From contig NZ_PDOD01000001.1 of NCBI RefSeq assembly GCF_003226325.1, positions 310,001-374,000 on the forward strand: 64,000 bases of DNA. Direction: 5' to 3'. Position 1 is the first letter of the stretch. Every line of letters begins with the position of its first letter. This DNA comes from Salipaludibacillus keqinensis (GTDB lineage Bacteria > Bacillota > Bacilli > Bacillales > Salisediminibacteriaceae). The translations under genes were made by a program, and so were the position numbers. Of the stretch, positions 35,774 through 42,848 are shown piece by piece. A model generated the notes under the pieces. The model did no database searches, was not told the DNA's origin, and worked only from the letters and a program-made list of their open reading frames with translations.

Positions 35774-35785
35774 TGTTCATTATAA
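35774..35785 (-). promoter_or_regulatory. SinR-operator-like motif upstream of the short HTH gene
   Basis: TGTTCATTATAA on the plus strand resembles two copies upstream of sinR (36437 and 36468) and contains GTTCATT, one mismatch from the B. subtilis SinR consensus GTTCTYT. It is 37 bases upstream of the HTH gene start. The remaining 35786-36037 stretch has no gene that I can support, only a ten-codon reading frame after GAGGAGG near 35975. Confidence 0.4.
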
Positions 35786-36037
35786 CGCACAAATTTATTT
35801 TGTAAAAAATGAAAACGAGAGTAAATGAAAGATAGTACGATATAAAGAACGATATGAGTTTTTTTATTGGGTGTATTGCTGATATTTGAAACTTTTCACT
35901 ATCTAGTAATATCGTCTCCACTTCAAAAGGATATTCTTAATAGCGTATGCAAAAGATAAATATTTCGTTGAGGAGGATGTCATTGAGGGGAAAAATAACG
36001 GTGGTTTAGGTTAGTAATTAACTTGGCGTGAAGCGTC

Positions 36038-36079
36038 AAAAATAAAAAGAGGCGAGTTACCCCGCCTCTTTTTATTTTT
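36038..36079 (-). terminator. Terminator of sinR
   Basis: A perfect 17-bp stem (AAAAATAAAAAGAGGCG with its complement) and an 8-base loop; it overlaps the sinR stop codon. Confidence 0.9.
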
Positions 36080-36407
36080 GCTTGATTTTCCACTTATTAA
36101 ATTCTAGAAATTCTTTGAATTCTTCCTTTGAAACTCCGGAATTCATTGCTTCTTTAACAAGACTTTGCCATTCGTTGTCTAGATTAGTATACAATTCACT
36201 TTCTTCTTCCGTATTATCCTTTAATAATTGATTTATATTAACTTTTAACACATCAGCAATTTTTTCCAGAAATTGTATAGATGGGTTCGTTTGAATATTT
36301 CTTTCTAGAGCACTTAGATAAGATTTAGCAACTCCAGCTCTTTCGGCCAGTTCGGTCAAAGACATCCCGGCTTCCTTTCTGAATTTCTGTACGCGTTCGC
36401 CAACCAT
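36072..36407 (-). CDS. sinR: SinR master regulator of biofilm/sporulation switch
   Basis: A 111-residue full-length SinR. The XRE helix-turn-helix (VGERVQKFRKEAGMSLTELA, AGVAKSYLSALERN; residues 1-65) is followed by the tetramerisation/SinI-binding domain (LDNEWQSLVKEAMNSGVSKE, EFKEFLEFNKWK; about 75-108), both very close to B. subtilis SinR. It represses matrix and motility-switch genes there. ATG 36407 has AAGGAGGG 6 bases upstream. It is on the strand opposite to sinI and about 730 bases from it, so the two are transcribed separately. Confidence 0.92.
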   Translation of the reverse strand: MVGERVQKFRKEAGMSLTELAERAGVAKSYLSALERNIQTNPSIQFLEKIADVLKVNINQLLKDNTEEESELYTNLDNEWQSLVKEAMNSGVSKEEFKEFLEFNKWKIKQK

Positions 36408-36436
36408 GGACACCCTCCTTGATCTAAAAATATTGT

Positions 36437-36479
36437 TGTTTGTTATATTGTTGGATTTTAATTTTTTTGTTCGTTATAT
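36437..36479 (-). promoter_or_regulatory. Pair of direct repeats in the sinR promoter region
   Basis: TGTTTGTTATAT (36437-36448) and TGTTCGTTATAT (36468-36479) are direct repeats 31 bases apart, three helical turns, 30-72 bases upstream of the sinR start. Together with the copy at 35774 they suggest a shared, possibly autoregulatory operator. Confidence 0.4.
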
Positions 36480-36552
36480 AAATGATAAGATTAATATATC
36501 ATATTTTTTTATATATAGCTTTCAATACAATATTATTTTAGAAAAAATAATA

Positions 36553-36590
36553 AAAAAACGACATTTTTTGTTAAAAGAATGCCGTTTTTT
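36553..36590 (-). terminator. Terminator of yqgB
   Basis: AAAAAACG-A-CATT pairs with AATG-C-CGTTTTTT, 34 bases past the yqgB stop on the minus strand. Confidence 0.7.
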
Positions 36591-36623
36591 AGGTTGATTA
36601 AGGGTTAGTATTGATTATATTTA

Positions 36624-37409
36624 TTATTTAATTTCTCTCGGTTCTTCTTGTTTAGGTGAAGGAATGTTTCTAAGAACGAGGTTCATAATGACAATAGCAA
36701 TCACCCAATAAATAGCTAGTGAAAATGGAATATGGAGACCAATTGTGTCAAACACAGCGAATATCACCGTTGGAAGGGTGACAGCATAAGCAGACAATAC
36801 CCATCCTTGTCGATAAGACACTTGATCGGCTACTTTTCTCTTAAGTAGCAGGGTAATAACTGATAGCATAAAGATCCCAAGAAACTTCATTGCGGTTGTA
36901 AATAAGTACATAAACAAAATAAAGATTGAAATGATTAATGGTAATAAATCTCCTACACTATTGACTAAATCAAGAAGTTCGTCCTTAGCGATATTTATAC
37001 CAAACTCTTGGTAGCCAATCGTTTGTGGCATCCCATCAGTACTGATAGCTGCTTCTCTTTCTAAAAGAGCGAAGGCATTGTCAAACTCAGCCACATCATT
37101 TGCAGTATATTCTCCAGTCGGATCGAAAATAACGGTAGTGTCACCATCTTCGGATATGTAAGGTTCTTCTAAATCAGATTGCAGGACACCATTTTCAATC
37201 GAAAAATCGGGGAAAGACTCGTCCATATGAACTTCTACATCATTATAAAGATTGTTGATGCTACTCCCTAGCAACACCGCCATAGGAATGGATACAATAA
37301 ACATTAGGAAAAAAACATATAGGATCGTTTTTCCTATTTTTTGAAAACGGAATTTTGCTATCGTTTCAGGAGAATATAAACTTTTAATAAACTGTTGAAT
37401 AATATTCAT
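36624..37409 (-). CDS. yqgB: DUF1189 membrane protein YqgB
   Basis: A 261-residue membrane protein of the DUF1189 family, function unknown. One transmembrane segment near residues 30-52 precedes an extracellular acidic domain (about 55-160), then three or four further segments (about 165-250). ATG 37409 with AAGGAGTG is preferred to an upstream in-frame start that would add twelve residues. B. subtilis yqgB occupies the equivalent place before sodA. Confidence 0.85.
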   Translation of the reverse strand: MNIIQQFIKSLYSPETIAKFRFQKIGKTILYVFFLMFIVSIPMAVLLGSSINNLYNDVEVHMDESFPDFSIENGVLQSDLEEPYISEDGDTTVIFDPTGEYTANDVAEFDNAFALLEREAAISTDGMPQTIGYQEFGINIAKDELLDLVNSVGDLLPLIISIFILFMYLFTTAMKFLGIFMLSVITLLLKRKVADQVSYRQGWVLSAYAVTLPTVIFAVFDTIGLHIPFSLAIYWVIAIVIMNLVLRNIPSPKQEEPREIK

Positions 37410-37612
37410 TTCTTCACTCCTTATATAAATAAGATTAGGGATCACTCTTATGAATACTATGACATTTTTAGCAGAAAATGAACAGGAAAATGAAATAAAT
37501 CTTCTTAGATCTCCTTGATTTATCCTCTTTATGAACGAAGATTGAGAAACTTAATATAATCTTTACAATTCGTTAATAAACAATTTACAAAAGAAGCGTA
37601 CGATGAGAAACG

Positions 37613-39289
37613 TTGAAAGATAAAAACGTCGAAACAAAACGAATTCAAGGGGATGAGGATTTGGAACTGGAATTAAGGGATTTATTGTTCATGTTTTTCG
37701 GTGGACTGGCGATCTTTCTATTTGGTATTAAGTACATGGGAGACGGGTTGCAAAAAGTTGCTGGAGATAAACTAAGAGATATTTTAGATAAATTTACGAG
37801 TAATCCAGTCATGGGCGTCATAGCAGGTGTCGTAGTAACGGTGTTGTTACAAACGAGTACAGGTACAACCGTATTGGCGATTGGACTGGTAAATGCAGGA
37901 TTTATGACGTTACGACAGTCAATTGGTGTTATTATGGGAGCGAACATAGGTACCACTATAACAGCGTTCATTATCGGACTGAAAATATCTGATTACGCAT
38001 TGCCGATTATTGCGATCGGAACGTTTTTGATTTTTTTCCTGAAAAATAAAAAGGCGAATAATATCGGTCAAGTATTTTTCGGTTTTGGTGCCTTATTCTA
38101 TGGACTTAACTTAATGGGAGATGGTTTACGACCGTTAAGAGAATTAGAGGCTTTCGCAGAATTAACCGTTAGTATGAGTCAAAACCCTTTATTAGGAGTA
38201 CTTATAGGTACAATTTTCACTGTGAGTGTGCAAAGTTCCTCTGCAGCTATAGGACTATTACAGCAATTATTTGCTCAAGGTGCCATGGATTTAGATGCAG
38301 CTCTACCGGTATTATTTGGAGATAATATAGGAACTACAATTACAGCAGTTTTAGCAGCATTAGGTGCGTCGATCGCAGCGAAGAGAGCTGCTTTAACACA
38401 CGTAATATTTAATGTAGTAGGTACAATACTTGTATTAATCATTATTCAGCCTTATATTGCAATGGTTGCTTACTTACAACAAGCGTTCTCTTTAAATCCA
38501 GAGATGACGATTGCGGTGGCACACGGGATTTTTAACTTCTCGAATGTACTCATTCAGCTTCCATTTGTCGCGGTACTAGCATTAATTGTTACGAAGATCA
38601 TTCCTGGTAAAGAAACAGTTATTGAATACAAAGCTCAACATTTAGATCCGGTGTTGATCTCACAGTCCTCATCGATTGCCTTAGGACAAGCTAAGAAAGA
38701 AACGTTGCGCATGGCAGAACTTTCTAAACAAGGTCTTGTTGAAGCGTCAGCGTTTACAGAAACAAAGCATAAAAGGCATGCAGAACTAACTTATCAGTTC
38801 GAAGATGCAGTAAATAACTTGGATCGAAAAATCACGGATTATCTCGTGAAAATTTCAACTAATTCCCTTACCTCAGCAGATTCACGTCTTCACTCCATGT
38901 TGATGGACACGGTTCGAGATATTGAACGGGTAGGCGATCATATGGAGAATATTGTTGAATTGACCGAATATCAAATTACGAATAAAGTAAAAATGTCTGA
39001 TCTAGCTATGGAAGATTTGAGAGAGATGTTTAGTTTAACAATAGATACACTTAACGAGGCAATCAAAGCATTGGAAGATGATGATTTCCTAGCAGCAAGA
39101 TCCGTTGTCCTTAAAGAAGAGCAGATTGACAAAATGGAACGTCAACTTCGTAAAAAGCATATTATCCGTCTCAATGAAGGCAGCTGTGATGGCTCTGCTG
39201 GAATCGTATTTGTTGATATGATTAGTAACTTAGAACGTATAGGCGACCATTCAGTTAATATTGCAGAGGCAGTTCTTGACGAAGAATAG
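37613..39289 (+). CDS. Na/Pi cotransporter family protein with PhoU-like domain
   Basis: Predicted sodium-phosphate symporter of the NptA/YjbB type. Two inverted-repeat transport halves carry QTSTGTTVLAIGLVNAG (about 80-97) and QSSSAAIGLL (about 197-206), motifs of the family, and GANIGTT / GDNIGTT loops. After about residue 340 a PhoU-like helical domain (IERVGDH, LERIGDH) follows. The start is uncertain: TTG 37613 has a weak site, and TTG 37661 after GGGGATGAGGA is possible. It stands alone; no phoU or pst genes are nearby. Confidence 0.9.
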   Translation: MKDKNVETKRIQGDEDLELELRDLLFMFFGGLAIFLFGIKYMGDGLQKVAGDKLRDILDKFTSNPVMGVIAGVVVTVLLQTSTGTTVLAIGLVNAGFMTLRQSIGVIMGANIGTTITAFIIGLKISDYALPIIAIGTFLIFFLKNKKANNIGQVFFGFGALFYGLNLMGDGLRPLRELEAFAELTVSMSQNPLLGVLIGTIFTVSVQSSSAAIGLLQQLFAQGAMDLDAALPVLFGDNIGTTITAVLAALGASIAAKRAALTHVIFNVVGTILVLIIIQPYIAMVAYLQQAFSLNPEMTIAVAHGIFNFSNVLIQLPFVAVLALIVTKIIPGKETVIEYKAQHLDPVLISQSSSIALGQAKKETLRMAELSKQGLVEASAFTETKHKRHAELTYQFEDAVNNLDRKITDYLVKISTNSLTSADSRLHSMLMDTVRDIERVGDHMENIVELTEYQITNKVKMSDLAMEDLREMFSLTIDTLNEAIKALEDDDFLAARSVVLKEEQIDKMERQLRKKHIIRLNEGSCDGSAGIVFVDMISNLERIGDHSVNIAEAVLDEE

Positions 39290-39365
39290 TAGCGTTTCAG
39301 TTTATTGTAAACTGAAGTAAATAAACTTTCTGTAGTGATGTAGGATCCTAATTCTCTTATCCAAA

Positions 39366-39397
39366 GCGTCGAGGAAACTGAATAGTCTCCTCGGCGC
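39366..39397 (+). terminator. Hairpin after the Na/Pi transporter gene
   Basis: GCGTCGAGGA / TCCTCGGCGC form a 10-bp stem with one G-U pair. The following tract (AAATATATTTTTC) is not a clean T run, so termination is likely but imperfect. Confidence 0.55.
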
Positions 39398-39430
39398 AAA
39401 TATATTTTTCGAGAAAAATAAAAAAGAGTA

Positions 39431-39460
39431 TTGACTGTAACTTTAAGATCATGGTATGAT
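39431..39460 (+). promoter_or_regulatory. Promoter of the tRNA cluster
   Basis: TTGACT (39431-39436), an 18-base spacer ending in TGG (extended -10), and TATGAT (39455-39460), 33 bases before the first tRNA. Confidence 0.8.
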
Positions 39461-39493
39461 GTTACTTGTCTTTGATTAAAGATAAATTGTAAT

Positions 39494-39570
39494 GGCGGTG
39501 TAGCTCAGCTGGCTAGAGCGTACGGTTCATACCCGTGAGGTCGGGGGTTCGATCCCCTCCGCCGCTACCA
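39494..39570 (+). tRNA. tRNA-Met (CAU, elongator)
   Basis: A 77-base cloverleaf beginning GGCGGTGTAGCTCAGCTGG with anticodon CAT in GGTTCATACC, and encoded CCA. The acceptor has G1-U72 and one further G-U pair. The sequence matches what I know of Bacillus elongator tRNA-Met and lacks initiator features. Confidence 0.93.
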
Positions 39571-39598
39571 TAATATACATATTAGTATCATTTCTTTA

Positions 39599-39675
39599 GG
39601 ACCCTTAGCTCAGTTGGTTAGAGCAGACGGCTCATAACCGTCCGGTCGTAGGTTCGAGTCCTACAGGGTCCACCA
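39599..39675 (+). tRNA. tRNA-Ile2 (CAU, lysidine type)
   Basis: A 77-base tRNA with acceptor GGACCCT / AGGGTCC, anticodon CAT in GGCTCATAACC and encoded CCA. It closely resembles the B. subtilis tRNA-Ile whose CAU anticodon is modified by TilS to read AUA. By anticodon alone it would be called Met; the acceptor and loops favour Ile2. Confidence 0.85.
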
Positions 39676-39687
39676 TATTTTTTGTAC

Positions 39688-39780
39688 GGAGGAATACCCA
39701 AGTCTGGCTGAAGGGATCGGTCTTGAAAACCGACAGGGGTGTCAAAGCCCGCGGGGGTTCGAATCCCTCTTCCTCCTCCA
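39688..39780 (+). tRNA. tRNA-Ser (UGA) with U73
   Basis: A 93-base class II tRNA with a long variable arm and anticodon TGA in GTCTTGAAAAC. Acceptor GGAGGAA pairs with TTCCTCC; the next base is T, then encoded CCA. Bacterial serine tRNAs normally have G at this discriminator position, so this copy is unusual. Confidence 0.92.
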
Positions 39781-39793
39781 TTTATTAACACAC

Positions 39794-39824
39794 ACTCATT
39801 AGTCTAAAGCTAATGAGTTTTTTA
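39794..39824 (+). terminator. Terminator of the tRNA cluster
   Basis: ACTCATTAG / CTAATGAGT, a perfect 9-bp stem with a 7-base loop and a T run. Confidence 0.9.
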
Positions 39825-39929
39825 ATTTTTAAAGACCATGATGGATGAAGATTTCTTGTGGGGATGAGCTGCATCCTTCATAATAAAGGGAAGTCACTTA
39901 AGGTTTATAAAAAGGTGGGATAACTTACA

Positions 39930-40271
39930 ATGAACATTCAAATTACGAATAAAGCGAAAGACATGTTAAATGAGTTAGGTTTGAAAAGCGAAAAGAATAT
40001 TTTACTATTAGAATATGAGACTGATGGCTGTGGTTGTGTCGTAAATGGTGTAAGTCAACTTGTTGAATTACCGGAAATAGAACTTACTGATCAAGATTTA
40101 ATCATAGAAACAACGCCTGCTCCTTTTCGAGTAGCTATAAAAAAAAGAGTAGAGTGGATCTACGACAACAACTTGAAAATAGATTTTTCTGATGGGGCGA
40201 ATATGTTTCAATTAAAAAGTCTAAATGAAATGTTAAATCCAAGGATGACTTTCAAACCGTCGGCAATATGA
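39930..40271 (+). CDS. HesB/IscA-like iron-sulfur biosynthesis family protein
   Basis: A 113-residue small protein with the HesB-like fold of Bacillaceae relatives such as YqkB. The segment YETDGCGCVVNGVSQLV (about 29-45) carries a Cys-Gly-Cys pair; the two other conserved IscA-type cysteines near the C terminus are missing, so classic scaffold activity is doubtful. AAAGGTGG precedes the ATG. Short, monocistronic, just upstream of sodA. Confidence 0.75.
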   Translation: MNIQITNKAKDMLNELGLKSEKNILLLEYETDGCGCVVNGVSQLVELPEIELTDQDLIIETTPAPFRVAIKKRVEWIYDNNLKIDFSDGANMFQLKSLNEMLNPRMTFKPSAI

Positions 40272-40341
40272 TGACCTGAATGATTTTTTTGAAAAATGTG
40301 AAGGTTTATTGTTTGAAAGCAAAGGGTATATTTGTTAATGT

Positions 40342-40375
40342 AAAAATTGAACAGATGAAACCTCTTCAATTTTTG
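40342..40375 (+). terminator. Terminator of the HesB-like gene
   Basis: AAAAATTGAA / TTCAATTTTT, a 10-bp perfect stem with a 13-base loop and terminal T tract. Confidence 0.75.
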
Positions 40376-40454
40376 AAAAAGGCGTTATCTGTGTGGGAGG
40401 ATTTTCACTTAGAAAATTTTTTTCCTACATACAATTTACTAAGGAGGAGATAGA

Positions 40455-41063
40455 ATGTCATTTTCTTTACCAGAACTACCATACGCACACGACGCATTAA
40501 CACCACACATTGATGAAGAGACAATGAAAATTCACCACGGTAAGCACCATAACACGTATGTAACAAAGCTAAACGGTGCTCTTGAAGGTCATAGCGATCT
40601 TGAGGGTAAAAGCTTAGAAGACTTGCTTACGAATCTTGATGCGCTTCCTGAAAGCGTACGAGGTGCTGTCCGAAACAACGGTGGAGGACATTTTAATCAC
40701 ACTCTATTTTGGGAAATTATGTCACCTGAAGGTGGCGGAACTCCAACAGGCGAACTTGCCGAGGCGATTGATAAGAAGTTTGGCAGCTTTGACAAATTCA
40801 AAGAGGAATTCAAAAATGCAGCATTGACTCGTTTTGGTTCAGGTTGGGCTTGGCTAGCTGTGAATAACGGTGAGCTTGAAGTAACTAGCACTCCAAATCA
40901 AGATACACCTATTATGGAAGGTAAAACTGGAATTTTAGGTGTAGATGTTTGGGAGCATGCATACTATTTGAAATATCAAAACAAACGTCCAGATTACGTT
41001 GATGCTTTCTTCAATGTTATTAACTGGAATGAAGTAGCAAAGCGTTACGCAGCTGCTAAATAA
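40455..41063 (+). CDS. sodA: Superoxide dismutase (Mn type)
   Basis: Cytoplasmic superoxide dismutase of 202 residues. The four metal ligands are His27, His82, Asp164 and His168 (in [18 protein letters not shown]), and the fingerprint GSGWAWL (128-134) is intact; residues around the site favour Mn. AAGGAGGAGATAG precedes the ATG. It carries its own terminator. It sits in the same place as in B. subtilis, before yqgE and pbpA. Confidence 0.97.
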   Translation: MSFSLPELPYAHDALTPHIDEETMKIHHGKHHNTYVTKLNGALEGHSDLEGKSLEDLLTNLDALPESVRGAVRNNGGGHFNHTLFWEIMSPEGGGTPTGELAEAIDKKFGSFDKFKEEFKNAALTRFGSGWAWLAVNNGELEVTSTPNQDTPIMEGKTGILGVDVWEHAYYLKYQNKRPDYVDAFFNVINWNEVAKRYAAAK

Positions 41064-41076
41064 ATTTACGTCAGTT

Positions 41077-41108
41077 ACCGCAAAGCCATTTGGTTTTGCG
41101 GTTTTTTT
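41077..41108 (+). terminator. Terminator of sodA
   Basis: ACCGCAAAGCC / GGTTTTGCGGT, an 11-bp stem with one G-U pair and seven T residues. Confidence 0.9.
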
Positions 41109-41254
41109 AGTGGTCAAAACTATCTAAATTCCTTTATTTCTTTGATGTATACCTTTCCTATGTTGTGACTTCTCACCTAAAGCGTAATTTCATGGAATAT
41201 CCTTTTATCCTCGTGACAAACTAAGTTGTGTGAGGTGAAAAGGAGCGTTGTCAG

Positions 41255-42493
41255 ATGAAAAAATGGGTTAAAACAATGGTAGGCGATATAGAGTTAAACA
41301 GAGACATTGAATTACTTTTAATCATCGGTGGGTTATACGCCTTAAGTATTGCCCTGTCTAACACATTTGTAAATGTTTACCTTTGGAAGCAGTCAGAAGA
41401 TTTTATGAATCTTGCGGTTTACAATTTGTTTGTTGTCATCATGCAACCTTTAACATTTATTTTGGCAGGTCGTTGGGCCAAAAAAATAGACAGGGTGATT
41501 GTCCTTCGCCTTGGGGTGATATTCCTGTCAGTGTTCTTTACGACTGTCTTAATGTTAGGAGAAAATGCCGGGAAATACATAGTGGTGTTAGGTGTATTAC
41601 TAGGGATAGGGTATGGATTTTACTGGCTATCATTCAATGTCCTTACATTCGAAATCACTGAACCTGAAACGCGGGATTTTTTCAATGGTTTTTTAGGGCT
41701 TCTAACGTCTTTAGCAGGAATGGTTGGGCCGATCTTTGCAGGCGTGGTCATCACCTATATGGAGAAACTAACAGGATACAAAGTGATATTTTCATTTTCA
41801 CTTGTCCTGTTTGTTGTAGCGGTGGTGTTAAGTTTTTTTCTTAAACGGCGATCTGCACAAGGGGACTATCATTTGTACGATGTGTTTCAAGTTAAGAAAG
41901 ACTATCTCCCATGGAAAAGTATTTTATGGGCCAATTTCTTTCAAGGTTTGAGAGAAGGAAGCTTTATATTTGTCATTGTCGTCTGGGTTTTCGTAACAAC
42001 GGGAAGTGAATTAGCTCTAGGAACGTTTGGACTAATTGCTTCAACTACTTCTTTTATTACTTATTATATTGTAGGGAGGTTCTTATCCAAGAAATATCGA
42101 AAAAAAGCGATCCTCATCGGAGGGGCTATCCTTTATGCAGCTGTATTTTTGATTGTATTTGAACTGAGTTTTGCCCGTCTCATTACATATGGGGTGGTTA
42201 TATCGGTTGCTTATCCTCTTTTATTAGTTCCTTATCTTTCATTAACATATGACGTGATAGGGAGTGCGTGGAAAGCACGTGAAATGCGAATAGAATATAT
42301 TGTCATCCGAGAACTCTATTTAAATGCTGGGAGAATCGTATCTATCCTTGTTTTACTCTTTGCTATTTATCAATTAGGCGAAGAAAAAGGTATACCTCTT
42401 GCTTTAATTGTCTTAGGGGCTGGTCATTTATGTATATATGGATGGATTAGGTCTATTCACTTACCTTTAAATGTAGACAAAGAGAAATTTTAA
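41255..42493 (+). CDS. yqgE: MFS-type transporter YqgE
   Basis: A 412-residue major facilitator with about twelve membrane segments; substrate unknown. Notable segments are GIGYGFYWLSFNVLTFEITEP (about 129-150) and the C-terminal half starting with FQVKKDYLPWKSILWANFFQGLREG. The position between sodA and pbpA is that of B. subtilis yqgE. A GGAGCG element lies upstream of the ATG. Confidence 0.85.
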   Translation: MKKWVKTMVGDIELNRDIELLLIIGGLYALSIALSNTFVNVYLWKQSEDFMNLAVYNLFVVIMQPLTFILAGRWAKKIDRVIVLRLGVIFLSVFFTTVLMLGENAGKYIVVLGVLLGIGYGFYWLSFNVLTFEITEPETRDFFNGFLGLLTSLAGMVGPIFAGVVITYMEKLTGYKVIFSFSLVLFVVAVVLSFFLKRRSAQGDYHLYDVFQVKKDYLPWKSILWANFFQGLREGSFIFVIVVWVFVTTGSELALGTFGLIASTTSFITYYIVGRFLSKKYRKKAILIGGAILYAAVFLIVFELSFARLITYGVVISVAYPLLLVPYLSLTYDVIGSAWKAREMRIEYIVIRELYLNAGRIVSILVLLFAIYQLGEEKGIPLALIVLGAGHLCIYGWIRSIHLPLNVDKEKF

Positions 42494-42528
42494 GAAGTAA
42501 AAAATGATTCTGTATCAATAGACTCCTA

Positions 42529-42556
42529 TTGAAAATCGTATCATTTGTGATATAAT
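42529..42556 (+). promoter_or_regulatory. Promoter of the 6S RNA gene
   Basis: TTGAAA (42529-42534), a 16-base spacer ending in TGA (extended -10), and a perfect TATAAT (42551-42556). It predicts a start near 42563. Confidence 0.8.
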
Positions 42557-42562
42557 TTCCTT

Positions 42563-42757
42563 ACAATCATTTTGCCTGCGGTGTTGGTGAACTTCGAGTT
42601 TAATTCGAACCGAACACCAATTCACATTGGGAGCTTTATATTAAAACGCCGACAGCATGCCTGATTTATTCAGGAAGCTGAAAGTGTTTTTGCGGGCACC
42701 CACCTGCCTAGGGCGGGTTCGTGAAATCTGGAAGATAACCGCACATGCGGGCTTGCT
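42563..42757 (+). ncRNA. ssrS: 6S RNA
   Basis: A stable RNA of about 195 nt that mimics an open promoter and binds SigA-RNA polymerase. The ends pair (GCCTGCG near 42574 with TGCGGGC near 42747), and interior segments known from Firmicute 6S RNAs are present: TTGGGAGCTTTATATTAAAA, GCGGGCACCCACCTGCC, GGCGGGTTCGTGAAATCTGG. A strong extended -10 promoter precedes it and a terminator-like hairpin follows. Ends are estimated. It fills the gap between yqgE and pbpA. Confidence 0.82.
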
Positions 42758-42760
42758 TTT

Positions 42761-42790
42761 AGACACCTTATGAACATAAGGTGTCTATTT
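42761..42790 (+). terminator. Terminator-like hairpin after 6S RNA
   Basis: AGACACCTTATG / CATAAGGTGTCT, a 12-bp perfect stem with a 2-base gap, followed by ATTTTG. Confidence 0.75.
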
Positions 42791-42848
42791 TGACTGAAAA
42801 TAAATTTACATAGTTGAGATGTCTTTACATATAGAAAGGGACGATGTA

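Noticed and set aside
35975-36009. Ten-codon frame after GAGGAGG between the two SinR-like genes
   Set aside because: Too short to support, the RBS abuts the ATG, and no similarity is evident.
36406-36597. 63-codon plus-strand frame between sinR and yqgB
   Set aside because: Low-complexity Phe/Ile/Lys translation of AT-rich promoter and terminator DNA, with no conserved features.
39494-39675. Calling both CAU tRNAs methionine tRNAs
   Set aside because: The second has the acceptor and loops of Bacillus tRNA-Ile2, so the lysidine-type isoleucine assignment is preferred.
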